Source: Drosophila persimilis (lineage: Eukaryota; Arthropoda; Insecta; Diptera; Drosophilidae). From it: DNA of 64,000 nucleotides. Shown piece after piece: positions 12,182 to 24,934 of this stretch; positions within the stretch are counted from its first letter, which is position 1, and each line of letters opens with the position of its first letter. The position numbers were made by a program, and so were the translations under genes. The stretch covers positions 22,692,001 through 22,756,000 of the forward strand of contig NW_020825288.1 in the NCBI RefSeq assembly GCF_003286085.1, in the 5' to 3' direction. The notes under the pieces are model-generated. The model made no database searches and was not told the DNA's origin. It was given only the letters and a program-made list of their open reading frames with translations.

Positions 12182-13609
12182 CCTGGCCAGGAGACTGAGG
12201 CGTTGCTGCTGCTGCTGCGCGTCTTCCTCGGACCGACGCTGTTCTACATCTGAAAGATTTTGAAGGGGATAGGTCTTGAGATCCATCGACAGTCTCGTGT
12301 AATTCTTGTGCTTCCCAGAGAAATCAACTTTAATTTTCGTCATGTGTGTATGTAATTAATTATGTATGTATTCAATTATTATATGACAAACATTTCAAAA
12401 TGTACGCACAAATCATTTCAAGAGCTATTCCAACGCGAGTTTTAGGGATTACGAGTAAGGGATGGTTGAATCCTTGAATACCCCGAAGGGTACCAGCGAC
12501 TTTTCTCTATAATTTCAACAGTCTTAGCTTGAATGATTTCTGTGGGTTCTTTTGCGACCATTGAAGGCACTTTGGGATTAAGTGGAATGGCTGCAAATGT
12601 TAATGGGAGCCCGACCCCTGCAATACGAGTAGATTAAAGATAATCTCCACTTCCAATTGGGTAATAAAATACATCTATCTATCTCCTCCACCTACCACCT
12701 TCAACTACCACCTCTACTTCTAGTGCCAGTTATTTCTGCTGCCTGTCCCCGTAACACACATCCCTCGAGTGTTTTGCATTTTTCATGCGGACGAGAAGGG
12801 GAATGTGTGTTTTGTGGGGAATTTAATTAAGGCCCCAGGATGCTGGCATGCCCTGGCTTGGGGCACGTGTAAAATGCTTGTGGCACATTCGTGCTGGCTG
12901 CAGGATAAGCCAAAGTCTGCGGGCGAGCCGAGGTGTAAGGATGCTTTTCGAAATTCAATTTGCACATCGACATGGAAAATGGAAAATGCTAAATTTTACA
13001 ACTATATTTAACAGATAACTCCAGAGTTTAAGCGAAGTAAAAGCTTTCTATGGGGCTTCTCTTATGCATATCTTTCTCTATCTAAGGCAAGTGTCCGCCC
13101 TATGAAAACGCCTAGAAACACAAGGGTATCCCAAGGGCTGTTATAGGTAGGTGTTCCCTATTGTTTCGGTTAAGTTGAGGGCCATTCAGAGGCTTCCTCT
13201 CTTAAGCTTATCGAATCTCGATGCGGTGCAGGCCCTGCTCCTGCCGATTTGCATAATTAATATGTGTGTGTGTTCCCTTGAGATCACATTTCAAACAACA
13301 ATTAACGATTATGTTCTACAAATGTTCGTGTCGCTAAAGTCAAAGGTTGAACGTCCTTCCCTCTCTGGCGTCGTCCCACATACGGTTGTACATGGGACGG
13401 GGGGCTGGTTCCGGATTCGCAAACAGAAAGAGCAAGCAGCTAACGAACAGACAACCCCCCACACACACCTCCCCCACACACAGAGAGTTTGTGCAAACCG
13501 AAAACTCAATCAAAAACTCTTCACATGTTGGCAGAGCAGAAGAACTTTTTGCAATGATGAAATTAATTCATAGTTTTCCCCCACAAACTTTTGCCCTGAA
13601 GTTGCAAGG

Positions 13610-13715
13610 CCCCAGCCCCAGCCCCAGCCCCGGCCCCAGCCTCAGCCCCAGCCGCGGCCCCAGCCCCAGCCCCGGCCCCAGCCCCAGCCCCAGCCCCGGC
13701 CCCAGCCCCAGGCCC
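13610..13715 (-). repeat. GGGGCT/GGGGCC-type hexanucleotide repeat
   Basis: About 105 bp of imperfect CCCCAG and CCCCGG units on the plus strand, that is GGGGCT and GGGGCC on the minus strand. It is G4-prone on the minus strand and, translated there, would read as alternating Gly-Ala. No gene is evident across it. Confidence 0.9.
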
Positions 13716-16700
13716 GTGCTCCTCCATCCACGGTTTTGCCTCCATTTCGCCCCAGCTGCTTGTGTGTGTCAGGCAAATAAATTAATAGCCAACAAACCAA
13801 ACACAAAAATTTGTTTAAGTAGTTCCGCAAAAAAGGAGCGAAAGAAACGATGCAATCGGCACAACGAAGCTGGGGATACCCTGCCTCGAACGTCTGTAAC
13901 TGGAATTGTCTATATTTCGAACTAAAACGGGGGCTTAGGGGCCGTTTAGAGAGCACATTACATATATGTACCTCTGAGAGTCGAAAACGTTCGTTTTCTT
14001 TGGATAATTGCGCTTCGATTTCTGGAAGTACTTATTATTTAGGTTTAAGATGGTTTTTCCTTTAGAAACTTTCTCTAAATAACTCATTTCAGTTTATTAT
14101 ACGAATCTGATTTCGATATTATAGCAAGCCTAAAGGGTTTTAGCCTTATTCATGCCAGATATCTGTATCCAGAGATGCCAGAGACCTCCTCGAAGTCCTC
14201 CGCTCAAGGCCGTATTCCGTGCTTCACAAACTCTACTCAAAAACCTACAATCTATCCCAAAGCTGTCAGGGTATATCCCAAACAAAGTTGAAAGCCCTGC
14301 GCTAAAAACCACAAAAAACAATTGAACAATCCCCCCCCAACCCCACCCCTTTTGATGATTTATTTACTTTTGTTTCTGTGTTTGGCATAATTTATGTTTT
14401 TATTTCGGTTTAACACGCAGAAAAAGCATTATCTTCCATCTGTTTTAGCGCTCGAGAGCCACTCTGCCCCTGCACCGCACCGTTTAGCCCCCTCCTGAAC
14501 GCCCCCTTCTCGTGTGCCCCTTGCTGAAATATTAAATTAAATTTTATAATAAATTTAAAGCGCATTTGAGCGCTGAATGTGGATCGCTTTGTGCCAGTGT
14601 CGCTCCTGTGCGATCCAAATTCAGACCTCAATTAGTCGAAGGCTAAGTGGAGGGCTAGGGGGAAGAAGGTGGGTAAACGGGGGAGTCCCCAACGATGTCC
14701 CAGCACCTGGCACCACGATGCAAATGAAAAGCATTGTCCCAGACCCCAAGCCACTCCTCTGGCGGTTCCTTTTCATTAGCAGCTCTCCGACGCCCTCTTT
14801 GAGACCCCCTCATATGTTAATTTTCACACAAGAGTCCCCATTAATCCCTCTTTGAGGCGCATTAGAGAAACCAAAGAGTGAGAAACTACAGCTCAAGAGA
14901 GAGAGTGGGACAGAGAGAGTTCGTTTAAATAGGGGGCAAAATGGCAGGAGAGAAACCACTGAAAGGGGAGCAGATCTAGGGGCAAGAGAAAGCCACTCAA
15001 AGGAAAGAAAATGGTGGAAAAAGTGAGGAAATCGTAAGGAAAAAACCACACAATGAAACCACTGAAAACATTCAGAAGAGATAAACCTCTTGAGGTGAGG
15101 GGCGGAGGGGTCCCACCATTTAGAGGTCTTTGATGCTGCTCTGAAGTAGAAATGCCATTCCCTTCAATTATTTCAATTAGTCCAACATTTGCACATCCTT
15201 CCTTCGTTTCCATAACAACTTCCTGGAGAAGGAAGCAGGAGACCAGCCATCGTCCTTGACCCCTATCATAGCCCCTTGAATCCTTGCCATGAAGATTGCT
15301 TTCGGCCCTGTCAACGGCTGCTGGGAGTTGGGCGATTGTTTGGAAAACTTTTCTGTTTTCTGTTTTCTGTTCTGTTCAGTTCTGGCATATTTGATTCCAT
15401 CGCAAATTGCACTCTGTCAACCGTCCTGTCCTGTTTTTTCCTTTCCTTTCTCTTTGGATGACAACCTTCTTCGTCTGGAAGTCAACACGTCGTCGTCGTC
15501 GTCGGGTGGGTGTGTCGTAGAATAGCCCATTTTTGGTTTTTGGTGTTTTCTTTTGACAGGTCCCCCCCCCCCACGTCTGGTGCAATATAATTTCCACTTT
15601 GCAAATGATTTTTTGGCCTTTTTCCTCCCGTTTTCGGGACGTGTGCGTGCTCTGCTCTTTCCTGCCATCAGCAAAACCCAACTCAAAAAGTTAGTTCACC
15701 GCCACCGTCCACCCACACCCATCACGACAGGCCCCCTCCTTCAGCCGTCATGTCCTGTCCTGGCTTTGAGCCACGTTTACCCTCCCATCGGGTGCTCCTT
15801 TGGCCTCTCGTTTGGAAGTTGCAACTTGAAGCGCTCATGTGAGTGTTCTCAATGCAAATGGATCATTTTGCTACCCAGCAGCAGGCGTACAGCCCTGCCC
15901 CAGGGTATACTCGGCATCGGGAAAAATAAACATCAAATCGAGTTGATTTATTCATTCTTCCGTTGGGGATAGGCGGACTTTCCAGCCACGAGCACACACT
16001 CTCTCTCTCTCTCTAGCTCTCCTCCTTTCCCTCTTCCCTTTTACAGAGTAGCTTAGCAATTGATAATCTCTTGATTTTCTGGGTTATAAGATGTACCTGA
16101 AATATCAGTACAATCTGTGCCTTGGGAACAATGGAACTCAGATCAAAATATAGTCGTAGAACATTCAGAAATATGATCAGGGATGTAATATATGTTACAT
16201 TGGGTGCACCAATACCCAGAAATATCCACTGGTAACTACTTAATGTTAAACTTCTTCCTTTGATGGTCATCAAATGGGATCATTCCTCCCTCTTTCCATT
16301 TCATTAGAGTCATTAGAGGGTACTTCGTAGTTGCTAGCCGTAGGACAATCAATTTCCTACACTTTTTGCTGGTGTTATTGGTATTCCTGTTTCCTGCATT
16401 GATTGGAATTGTTGTTTTTACTTTGAGCCAAGCAAAACCCAACCAAAAATTGTAGTTTTGTGTATGGAAAAGTTTTCGGATCGGAAAGCACTCCCCGAAT
16501 CAATTGTAAACTTTTTCTGTTTGATTTTTGTTGCCGGTTTTCTGTGAATGGAAGATATGAACTTTGGTATCCCAAAATTTTGATATAATTCCATTTTATA
16601 ATACTTTTTCAATTTGATTTCAACTTTTGTTCATGGGGAAACGGGGAAGGTGCCTTTAATCTAGAGTTTCCGCTTAATGAAAACTTTCCCATTAAAAAGT

Positions 16701-18937
16701 TAATTGAAAGTCATTCGGGAAACTAGGAAAACGGCTGAAATGAAAAGCCAACACAAAAAGCAGGCCGAAGGCAAAAGTGTGAACATAATTTCAGTCCTAG
16801 GACAATACTCGGGAGTTTGCATAAACGGCACGGAAATTGCAGCGCCAGCTCCAGCCCCACCAGAAGGAAACGAAAGGAAAGGAAAGAAAAGAAAACGAAT
16901 ATCCTGCCTTTTCCGTTTTTCCGTTTCCCCGAAACTCAAACTTAAAACGGTTAAAAAACTGTTTTTCTTGGCGGAAAAAAGAGTTGCAAATAATAAGAGT
17001 TTTTGGCCGTGGAAGCTCCTGTTACACGATACGTTTTCTGCCGACGCTTTTCGTAGGGAACACCGATGGAATTATATATTACCGAGTGCTCCTCGGTGGC
17101 TCTTTCACTCGTGTATCAAAAGATTTGGCGTTAAACGCAAAATGTGCCCCTGGAAAAAGAGCCAAAAAAAGATGCAGAACTTTCAACTGTGACTTTGGGG
17201 GGTCGGAGGCTTAAGGAGTGCCAGTGTCAGGAGTGCCACTGAGGTTCAATGTGCCTGCCTCCTTTGCTGGTGTTAGAGCAAAGGAGAAAAGGTTCCGGAA
17301 CTTCTGGGAGTTCAGGCTTTTTTTAATTAAAGAAACAAGGGGCAGTGGGGCCAGGGGGGGGCACTCAACTAGTTATGGCAATTTTCCGGAGCAGATGAGC
17401 ATGAGTAATGCGGCGGTTAAGCTGCTGTCAGTGGAGCGTGTGGGTTTGGCATGTGCCCATCGGCCATAGCCCATGGCCCACAGTCCCATACTCGTAGTAT
17501 AATCGCATGAGACACACAAAAAAGAGAATTGAAATCGCTGTCGGGCCAAAGAGGGGGCCCCGTCTATAGGTCTATAGGCCATTAGCATAGCCAGCGAAGC
17601 AACAACAATAATGATAGACAGACAGACAACAAGCCCAAGAATTATGGCCATGGAAGAGCGGGGAAGAGCGGCTACCCAAAGGCATACATAGTCGTATATA
17701 CTCTACCTATTCTCTGTACGGCATTTGCCAGAGGAAGTTGTCAAGATCTGTGCGATGAGATATGGAAAATATGATTGTCATTGCACCTGGTTTAGATCAA
17801 ACGTAATTACGCTTCAATCGGTGATGGATTTTACTCGCTTTTCTTCACAAATTTCTTAAGGAAACTGCCTCATTATAAGCAAGGACTTTATCTACTACAC
17901 CATCAATAGTCGGTGCGATCGGAGCCAAAACAGGGTTCGTTACTCAAGTTTCTAATCTACTTTTAACAGCCACAAATCTCACTTTTTTTTATACAATTTA
18001 AATCGTTTCCAGAGAAAAGACAGGCAATTATTCCGAGAATGTTGTGGGGGAAAATCACGGAATAATTGTTGGGCTAACAAACCAATTTATTGCACGACGA
18101 GTATATGATGCACATTGATTTAATAATAGCAAATAAACAAAGCGTTTAAAGTTTAAACTAACTTTTCTTTGGTCTACTATGCCAGGCCAGGCCCCCCCTC
18201 CCCTGTTGACCCCCAACTGTTACCAAATCCAATGGATTTTACAGCAATTTTTTCTGTTTACAGGCCATAAAAACAAAGTTCTTCCACTTCCCTTCACCCA
18301 CTTGATAGCCGCAATTGAGTAAAACAAAAGCAAAGAAAGAGAGTCTCTCGGCGGGGGTCGACTATTTGATACCCTCGAGGATGTATCTACAGTCTTCGGA
18401 TTTACCTAAAATTTGGTTGAACTCTGGAGGGTATTTGTCACAAAAATTAATGGTCCCATCCATTCTGGTGGTTCCGATTGATGTACAAGAAATAGGATCT
18501 ACTTAAAATCATAATACCTCAAAAACATACCGTATAAAATGGTAGAAAAAAATGGAATAAAATGATGGAAAAAATACTCTAACTGCATTACGCCTCCGCC
18601 TCTGCCCCGTGCTTCGGTTCCTCCTCCTACGCCTTCCATGTGTCAAAGGCAGACCAACGAAGCGAGCGACAGGGAGGAGTGGGAGAGCCACCACAGTGTG
18701 GGTGTAACAGAGAGAGGGAGAGGGAGAACCGAAAGCCGTTAGACAAGTAGAACATTCGAGCAGCGGCCGGCTCCGAGTCGCGTTCACAGTTACTCACTTA
18801 TGCAGCGGGGTTCGCCAGTCGCCATTCGACGACCGACGACCGACGCCAAGCCACAACACAAAAAAAAAACAAAACATTAAAGCCAGCTTATGTATGGCCA
18901 TAAACTTGGCCAAAAGCACAAGCAGACAGTCCATAAA

Positions 18938-18965
18938 GGGACGGACGGACGGACGAACGGACGGA
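18938..18965 (+). repeat. (ACGG)n microsatellite
   Basis: About six to seven tandem ACGG units with one GAACGG interruption, in the gene-poor interval. Confidence 0.85.
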
Positions 18966-20310
18966 GAGCGCTTGGAGTTTGGCCGCACAAACCGTTGATT
19001 AAATGTCAGCAGGAAAAGAACCAATAAGATACTCAAGCATACGGTAGACGACAATTATATAGATACAGTATCTGGAGGTAATAATTCTCGGGGGAAAGTC
19101 AAAGGAGAGAGAAAGTTGCAGCCGACGCGTCGGCAGCTATCATTATCGAACACTTCTTTTTGTTCTGTTATACTACCGTGTAATAGATCGCAATAGATTG
19201 TTGGGATATGTTGGAATATCTGGATAGAAGAGTTTTTCTTAAACCTACATCTATAGCCATAACATTGGAAGGACTGGAGGGATTCAGGGATTTCAGATTT
19301 ACTAATGATACATATTTCCCTTGTACAGGGATTCAGTTTCCAAGCCAAGGCTGAGCGCCATCTCTCACAGTGTGGCTTAGCAATAAGAGAGCGCACAACC
19401 TCTCTCTCACACATTTTACTTAAACGAACCTCTTTCTCTGGGTATCACAATAAAATTGTTTATTTTTTTGCTTTCTAGCGGTCTCAGCGTTTATTATTAA
19501 GCAATCGAATGGCTCGAGCAATCAAAGCTCATTTGCTAATAAATATCTGCAATCGATTGCGGAAAAGTGACCCATAAAAAAAGAACAGACCCAAAGAATC
19601 ACCATAGAGAGAGAGAGAGAGAGATAAGGATACGAGTGGCTCACAGAAAGCACTTCCGCTCCGTTCATTCAAACGTTAATCAATTTATCCACGGCATATG
19701 GTCGGTTCGTCTATATATTTTCTCTAATTAGGTGAGTCAAATCGATTGCCGCTCATTAAACGGCTTTTCCATGGGCCCCACCAGTCGATTGGCATTCAAA
19801 GTGTGGGGTTTATCCCACCTGCTGCAATAAGGGGACTTGGAGTTGTCATTGTATATCGTATTGATTCTGATGAATCAATTCACCCTCTGAATTTTTATAA
19901 AACAAATTCCCCTCATATTTGCATACATTTGATCTATGAGAAAAGGCCTAAGAAATGAACAAGGAATAGGCGCAGAAGACGATATGTGTGCTCCCATCTC
20001 GTTTTATTATATTACAGAACTTTGTTAGTTTCTAGCGGCAAAAATCTCGTTACAACAGCAATTACTTTCCCGTTCAAACAAAGGGCCATTTCGAATAGTT
20101 CATTGAATATAATCCCCCATTCGGTACTGCAGAAAGAGCCCTTCATTCGTGCTCTCTAACCTTTTACTTGGGCATTTAAATCATATTAGTTTATTGATAT
20201 GGCTTTCGGCTAAGACCCCAACGCCGAAAGCTATAAAAACGCTGGATAATGCTGATAAAGCACAAAGCCACAAGAAGAAGGTTTTCTTGGTTTCTTTTTC
20301 CCGCTGCGGC

Positions 20311-20347
20311 TGGGGGCGGGGGTGGGGGTTGGGGTTGGGGCTGGGGG
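20311..20347 (+). repeat. G-run cluster with G-quadruplex potential
   Basis: Six consecutive runs of four or five G separated by one or two bases. This meets any standard G-quadruplex pattern on the plus strand. It lies far from any recognised gene. Confidence 0.8.
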
Positions 20348-22499
20348 CAACGTGAGACTTTTTACATTCAGATCATCACGGGAGGGAGGGGGAGGGGGGA
20401 GGTAGGTGGGGAAGGTCTTTCCGGAGAGTTTTCTTTTGGTCGTTGGTTTTGCTTTTGTACGCAGAGAGGAAAATGAAATGAATATTAATTCTGGTTTTTG
20501 GTTTTTGTTTTTTTTGCCTTCAAGACAAAAGAATTACTCGTACCGCAGAGGAGGCGGAGGGAAGAGTAGGGGCGGAGGGATGGAGGGGCAGAGCAGTGCA
20601 AACAATAGCCACGTTTATTGCTTTGATTATGAAATTTTCTGTTCCGTTTCAATTTCATGCTGTTAAATGGTGGGAAAGCCTCACACAGATACTGCACGCA
20701 TACGCATACCACCATATCGTACTATATGTAACAGGTTTACAGTTACGAATCGCACTTCCATATATGGGTTATGCCACACAATACACAATCCAAAAGACGC
20801 GTGTGGCTCGGCATTGTGGGAAAAAGACTCCAACTGCGAGTCCTCCTCCGATGGAGGTGCTGACACCGCTTTTCCCTACCTCCCTCCCTCCCCGAAAACG
20901 GCCAGGAGAAAATGTGTGGTGTAAAGTAGGTCTCAACCACTTGATAGTCTCCAAAAGAGATCTATTTTTAGGGGTTTGTGGTCAAGAAAACAGATTTCCC
21001 CATGTCTCGGATCTGTTTTCAAATGATTCCACTGAGAAACCCTTTGCAAACCGGAATCAAGTGGGATCTACATTGTGTTCCCTCACTTTTGATGCTCCCA
21101 GATATCAATACCATTCTCACTTACAGGGCAGTTTTTGTTCCATTGAAATGGGTCAGATCACACACCAAACGATCAACCTCAGAGCGGGTTCTGCACTATT
21201 TATCAAGGCAAAAACTCGGTTCGAGCCACCAATCCAACTGTAACTAACTGGGCTTCACTAAATTCAATAACGCGCTGGAGCCGGAACATCCATCCATCCA
21301 ACCATCCATCCATTGGTAACAATCGCAATTCGTACGTACGTGGCGCAGCAGTACCGTACATACGTTTTGGTCAAGTCATGCCACTTGGTGCCGCATTGTC
21401 ACGCATCATTAGTGGCAGACAATGGGACAGAGACGGGCGAGGCGCTTATTCTGGAGGGATCTCTTCAGGGGAGGAGTGATCGGATGATTATTTGTGGTAA
21501 AGCGATATGATTGCATGATGACATGACATGGCCGTAAAGTGTGCGACACAATAACCAAAAAAACAACACAAAAAAATACCTGCCACCGGAAAAATTGACA
21601 GCACGCCATCTGAAAAGTGGACGGAGTGGAGGAGCAGAGCGGAGAACGGACTGAAATTTGAGTACAAACTAATGAAAATAAATAATAACCACATGGAACA
21701 ACTTCATGGAGTCCTCGATTCGATTGTTGTCCCCCTCTACCTCTCTGTCTCTCTCTCTCTTTGTTGGGGGTCGTTGCCAGATACTAAATTTAGTTGCACG
21801 AAAACCAAAAAGATACTCTTTTTTGTGGGGGGGTAATCGATACGAGTCGGACCCTGAGACGGGACTGATCGAAGGCGTGTGGCACATTCGAGGCGGAAGA
21901 AGAAAGAGAAACCCGAAACTGAAAGGGAATATCATACGAGTAGATTGCTAGGATTGCTAGGCAAGATGGATCATCATCCATTGGCACCCCACCAATTTAA
22001 GGGCAGACAGTAAGGAGGTGTAGATTTTTCCTCCAAAGAATCCTTGAATAACAGAAGAATAGATCGCTCCTGTCACGAAACACTGTTCCCTTTATTCCCA
22101 AAATGAAACAACAGACCCAACACCTCGTAATTTCAATGTCTGTTACATAAAGTTACAATAACAACTTACACACAAATCAGGAAGGCAAAAAAAAGTCCTT
22201 TGGTGCTGGCGCGGAACAAGGACAAACACACATAAATCAACACACACACACACACACGGACACGGACACAGAAGCGGGTGAAAGGTAAAAGTTGTTCTTT
22301 CTTTTTACCGAATGAATGGAGATGGAAACAAAAGTTTTCCACCTTCTGTTCTGTTCTGTTCTGTGAAAATTAATCCTTTGAGAAGTGAATCCTTTTTATT
22401 GGCTCCTCGGCATAGGATACTCGTAATTAGAGAGACAATGCCATTGTTGACCTTTCACTCCGATTTGCTGTATAGTTTGCTCTCTGCCCTCACTCCATC

Positions 22500-22700
22500 T
22501 GCATTTCACTCGCGCTTTAATTTGTGTGTTTTTTGTATTTTTCCACTCGCGCTGGGTGTCCTTTGCTGCCGCGACCGACGCGACGCTTGACGTTAACGGT
22601 ACTCAATCGCGAAGCGCCCTCTGCCAGCGACGAAACGCAACTGAAGGCAAGCCGAGACGTGCAGCCAAGGCAGCGCCGCTCGTTCGGGTCGGGTCGGCGT
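22500..22700 (-). promoter_or_regulatory. Candidate promoter or leader region (minus strand)
   Basis: Within the gene-poor interval this stretch is unusually GC-rich and CpG-containing. On the minus strand it has an initiator-like TTCAGTTGCG (TCAGTT at 22644-22639). The A-rich sequence after it (AAAAATACAAAAAACACAC-type) is typical of Drosophila 5' leaders. It could start a long leader transcript for the mannosidase gene 10 kb away, joined by a leader intron ending near 12248. This is inference; no TATA box or DPE is clear. Confidence 0.25.
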
Positions 22701-24011
22701 TGGGTCGTCGTTCGGGTAGCAGCCGGCAATTGCAGCGCCTCGTTTCGGCCCCCAAGGCATGTCAACAAGAGGGAAAGGAGCTGCCACGCTGCGGCTGCCA
22801 ATTACTGGGCGTGCTGCCTTACCTTCTTCTTGATCGACCCTGGCAGCACCTTTCTCTTTTCCGCAAGTGGGGGGTCGGTCGTCGGCTTAGGTCTGTGCTG
22901 TCGTCTGTCGTTGCTGTCGTTGCTGCTGTTGCTGCTGCGTTCTGTTTTATTGCGTTGCTTTTGTTTTGATTCTTTTGGCTTTTGGCTTTGTCTTTGCTTT
23001 GTCGGCGCCGTCAACGTCAGCGTTAGCGTCGTCGCAGGGCTCCCGACTCCTTACACCCCCTCCTCCTCCATCTCCTCCTCCTCCTTACACCGTTGAACGC
23101 CCTGGAATGCGGAGGTGTTTGCTGAAGCTGCTCTCCTCGTGATATTCTTCTCTTCTTTTGTTGTTCTTGTTGGAGCAGAAACGGCAGCTGTACAACTGGT
23201 TGGCGGTTGAGTGCCATGGGGAAATGGCAGGTATTCTCCGGTTGGGTTCCTTGTTTGTCAAAAGATTGCATAATGCTGTTTGTTTTTGTTGTTGTTGTTG
23301 TTGTTTTTGTCAAGTGTTGACAGCTGTAATTATTAATTATTTGCTCCTGGGGATTACGGGCAGTGTGCCCGAGCCACGGGAATGATAATCGTAGTTCGTA
23401 TATCATTCTCGAATGGAATGGAATGGAAAGGAATGCGTTTATGTCATTTCGAAATTGTGCATTCTCCGGGCTCCACGCTTTGATCTTCCCTGTGGATCTG
23501 TGGAGCACTTCCAGAGACGATTCCAGATAGTCTCCTCTCCTTTTGCAGCTGTTGTAGAGTTCTTGAACGTTGGTGGCCTTTGATGAACCATTGTTTTGGT
23601 TCGTTGCAGCCACCACGTGGAAATCTCTACGATGGCCTTAATCTGCGAACTGACTCCGAATCCTGCCCAGAAGTGGCGGCAAGACTCGAGAGAGCGTCGG
23701 GTTCGCTAAAACCCAAACCCAACCCCGAATGCATTTGCTGCATATCTCAGGCGATTACCTTCTCTCCTCCACGGAGCAATTACGAAGGCCAGCGTTGGGA
23801 TGCCGAAGCTTTTAATACCCTGGCAATCCCACAGTTCCTTTGAACAATCCGTGCAGCAAAATTAAGAGCTACAGCCAAGATGCTGTTAAATCTAGAGGAA
23901 TATTGTATTATACCATAATATTTTCGGGTGCAAACACTATATTACCCTCTGCAGAGGGTATTCGAACGCCTACGATGAACCAATGCAACGGAGTGGAACA
24001 AGTGGAAGGGC

Positions 24012-24030
24012 GGATGGATGGATGGATGAT
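24012..24030 (+). repeat. (GGAT)n microsatellite
   Basis: Short run of GGAT units in the gene-poor interval. Confidence 0.75.
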
Positions 24031-24920
24031 GGGTTGTGGGGATCTGTGCCCTGCCTGCATCTCGAGTGGCCCCTGAGCGGGACGCCGTGCCAAGTGGAGA
24101 CTAAGCTCTCCTAAACGGGGAGAGACAAAAGAACTGGGCCGGGGCATAAAGAAGAATGCTCAAAGTAACTTTTAGCAGTTCACTTGAGAGCCAAAATGCG
24201 AAAGCGAAAAAGCAGAGGAAGAGGAAGGTCGTTGTTTATTGATTGCCCGACGACTACGAAGGCAGAACAGAACGGAGTAAAGGCAGGCATAGAAGAAGAC
24301 AAAGGCAGAGCAGAGCAGAGCAAAGAAATGGGAACAAAACAGAAACGGAAAGAGAGCATTCGGGAATTGGCACAGGCCCTTGAAAAAAGTTCTTCAAGCC
24401 CACGCAAATGAAACAACGGCGACTGCCAACCGACCGACAAATGGCGGAACGAAGAAGATTATGATGGTATGAGGGTGAGATTAAGAGAGAGAGAGAGAGG
24501 AAGACGCAGACGAGCCAAGTGCAAGTGAAGGCATTAACAAAGGAAGGCACAAATTATGAAGACATTCAAGACAGAGTTCCCGGAGCTCCACTGGGGTTTG
24601 GGAAGCGAAGCAATACTTCTCTGTTCATTTTGGATATCAATAGGAGTATTGTATCCCTTCGGTTGCTGTTTAACATTGAAATAAGTATGATTCCTTGAAG
24701 ATTGTATCCATTTTGTTAAAAGTTAAATTAATGCTTAAGATTTCCGTTTTTGGATTTTACACCTTTCTGTTTTTATTGGTTCCCTCTATGTCGGATGGGC
24801 TGCATTTGTTTGAGCTTAATTTGAAGGGAACATCCGGAACATGGGCCTGTGCCTTTCGCATTTGCCGCCTGCCAAATGGCATCTGTTGTTGGCCAAATGA
24901 TTGAGGCAAGAGAGGAAGAC

Positions 24921-24934
24921 GGGGGGGGGGGGGG
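24921..24934 (+). repeat. Poly(G) run of 14
   Basis: Fourteen consecutive G in the gene-poor interval, with no neighbouring gene. Confidence 0.85.

Noticed and set aside
12182-12343. Upstream in-frame start of the mannosidase at 12343
   Set aside because: It would add 54 residues before the membrane span, and the frame crosses a good acceptor site. The ATG at 12181 gives a normal type II Golgi tail. It remains possible.
20596-21243. 215-codon open frame on the plus strand in the gene-poor interval
   Set aside because: No domain, signal peptide or conserved motif; composition follows the surrounding repeats, and no supporting splice structure is visible.
23023-23616. 197-codon open frame on the minus strand
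   Set aside because: Low-complexity tracts (poly-Thr, poly-Arg) from simple repeats; no homology recognised.
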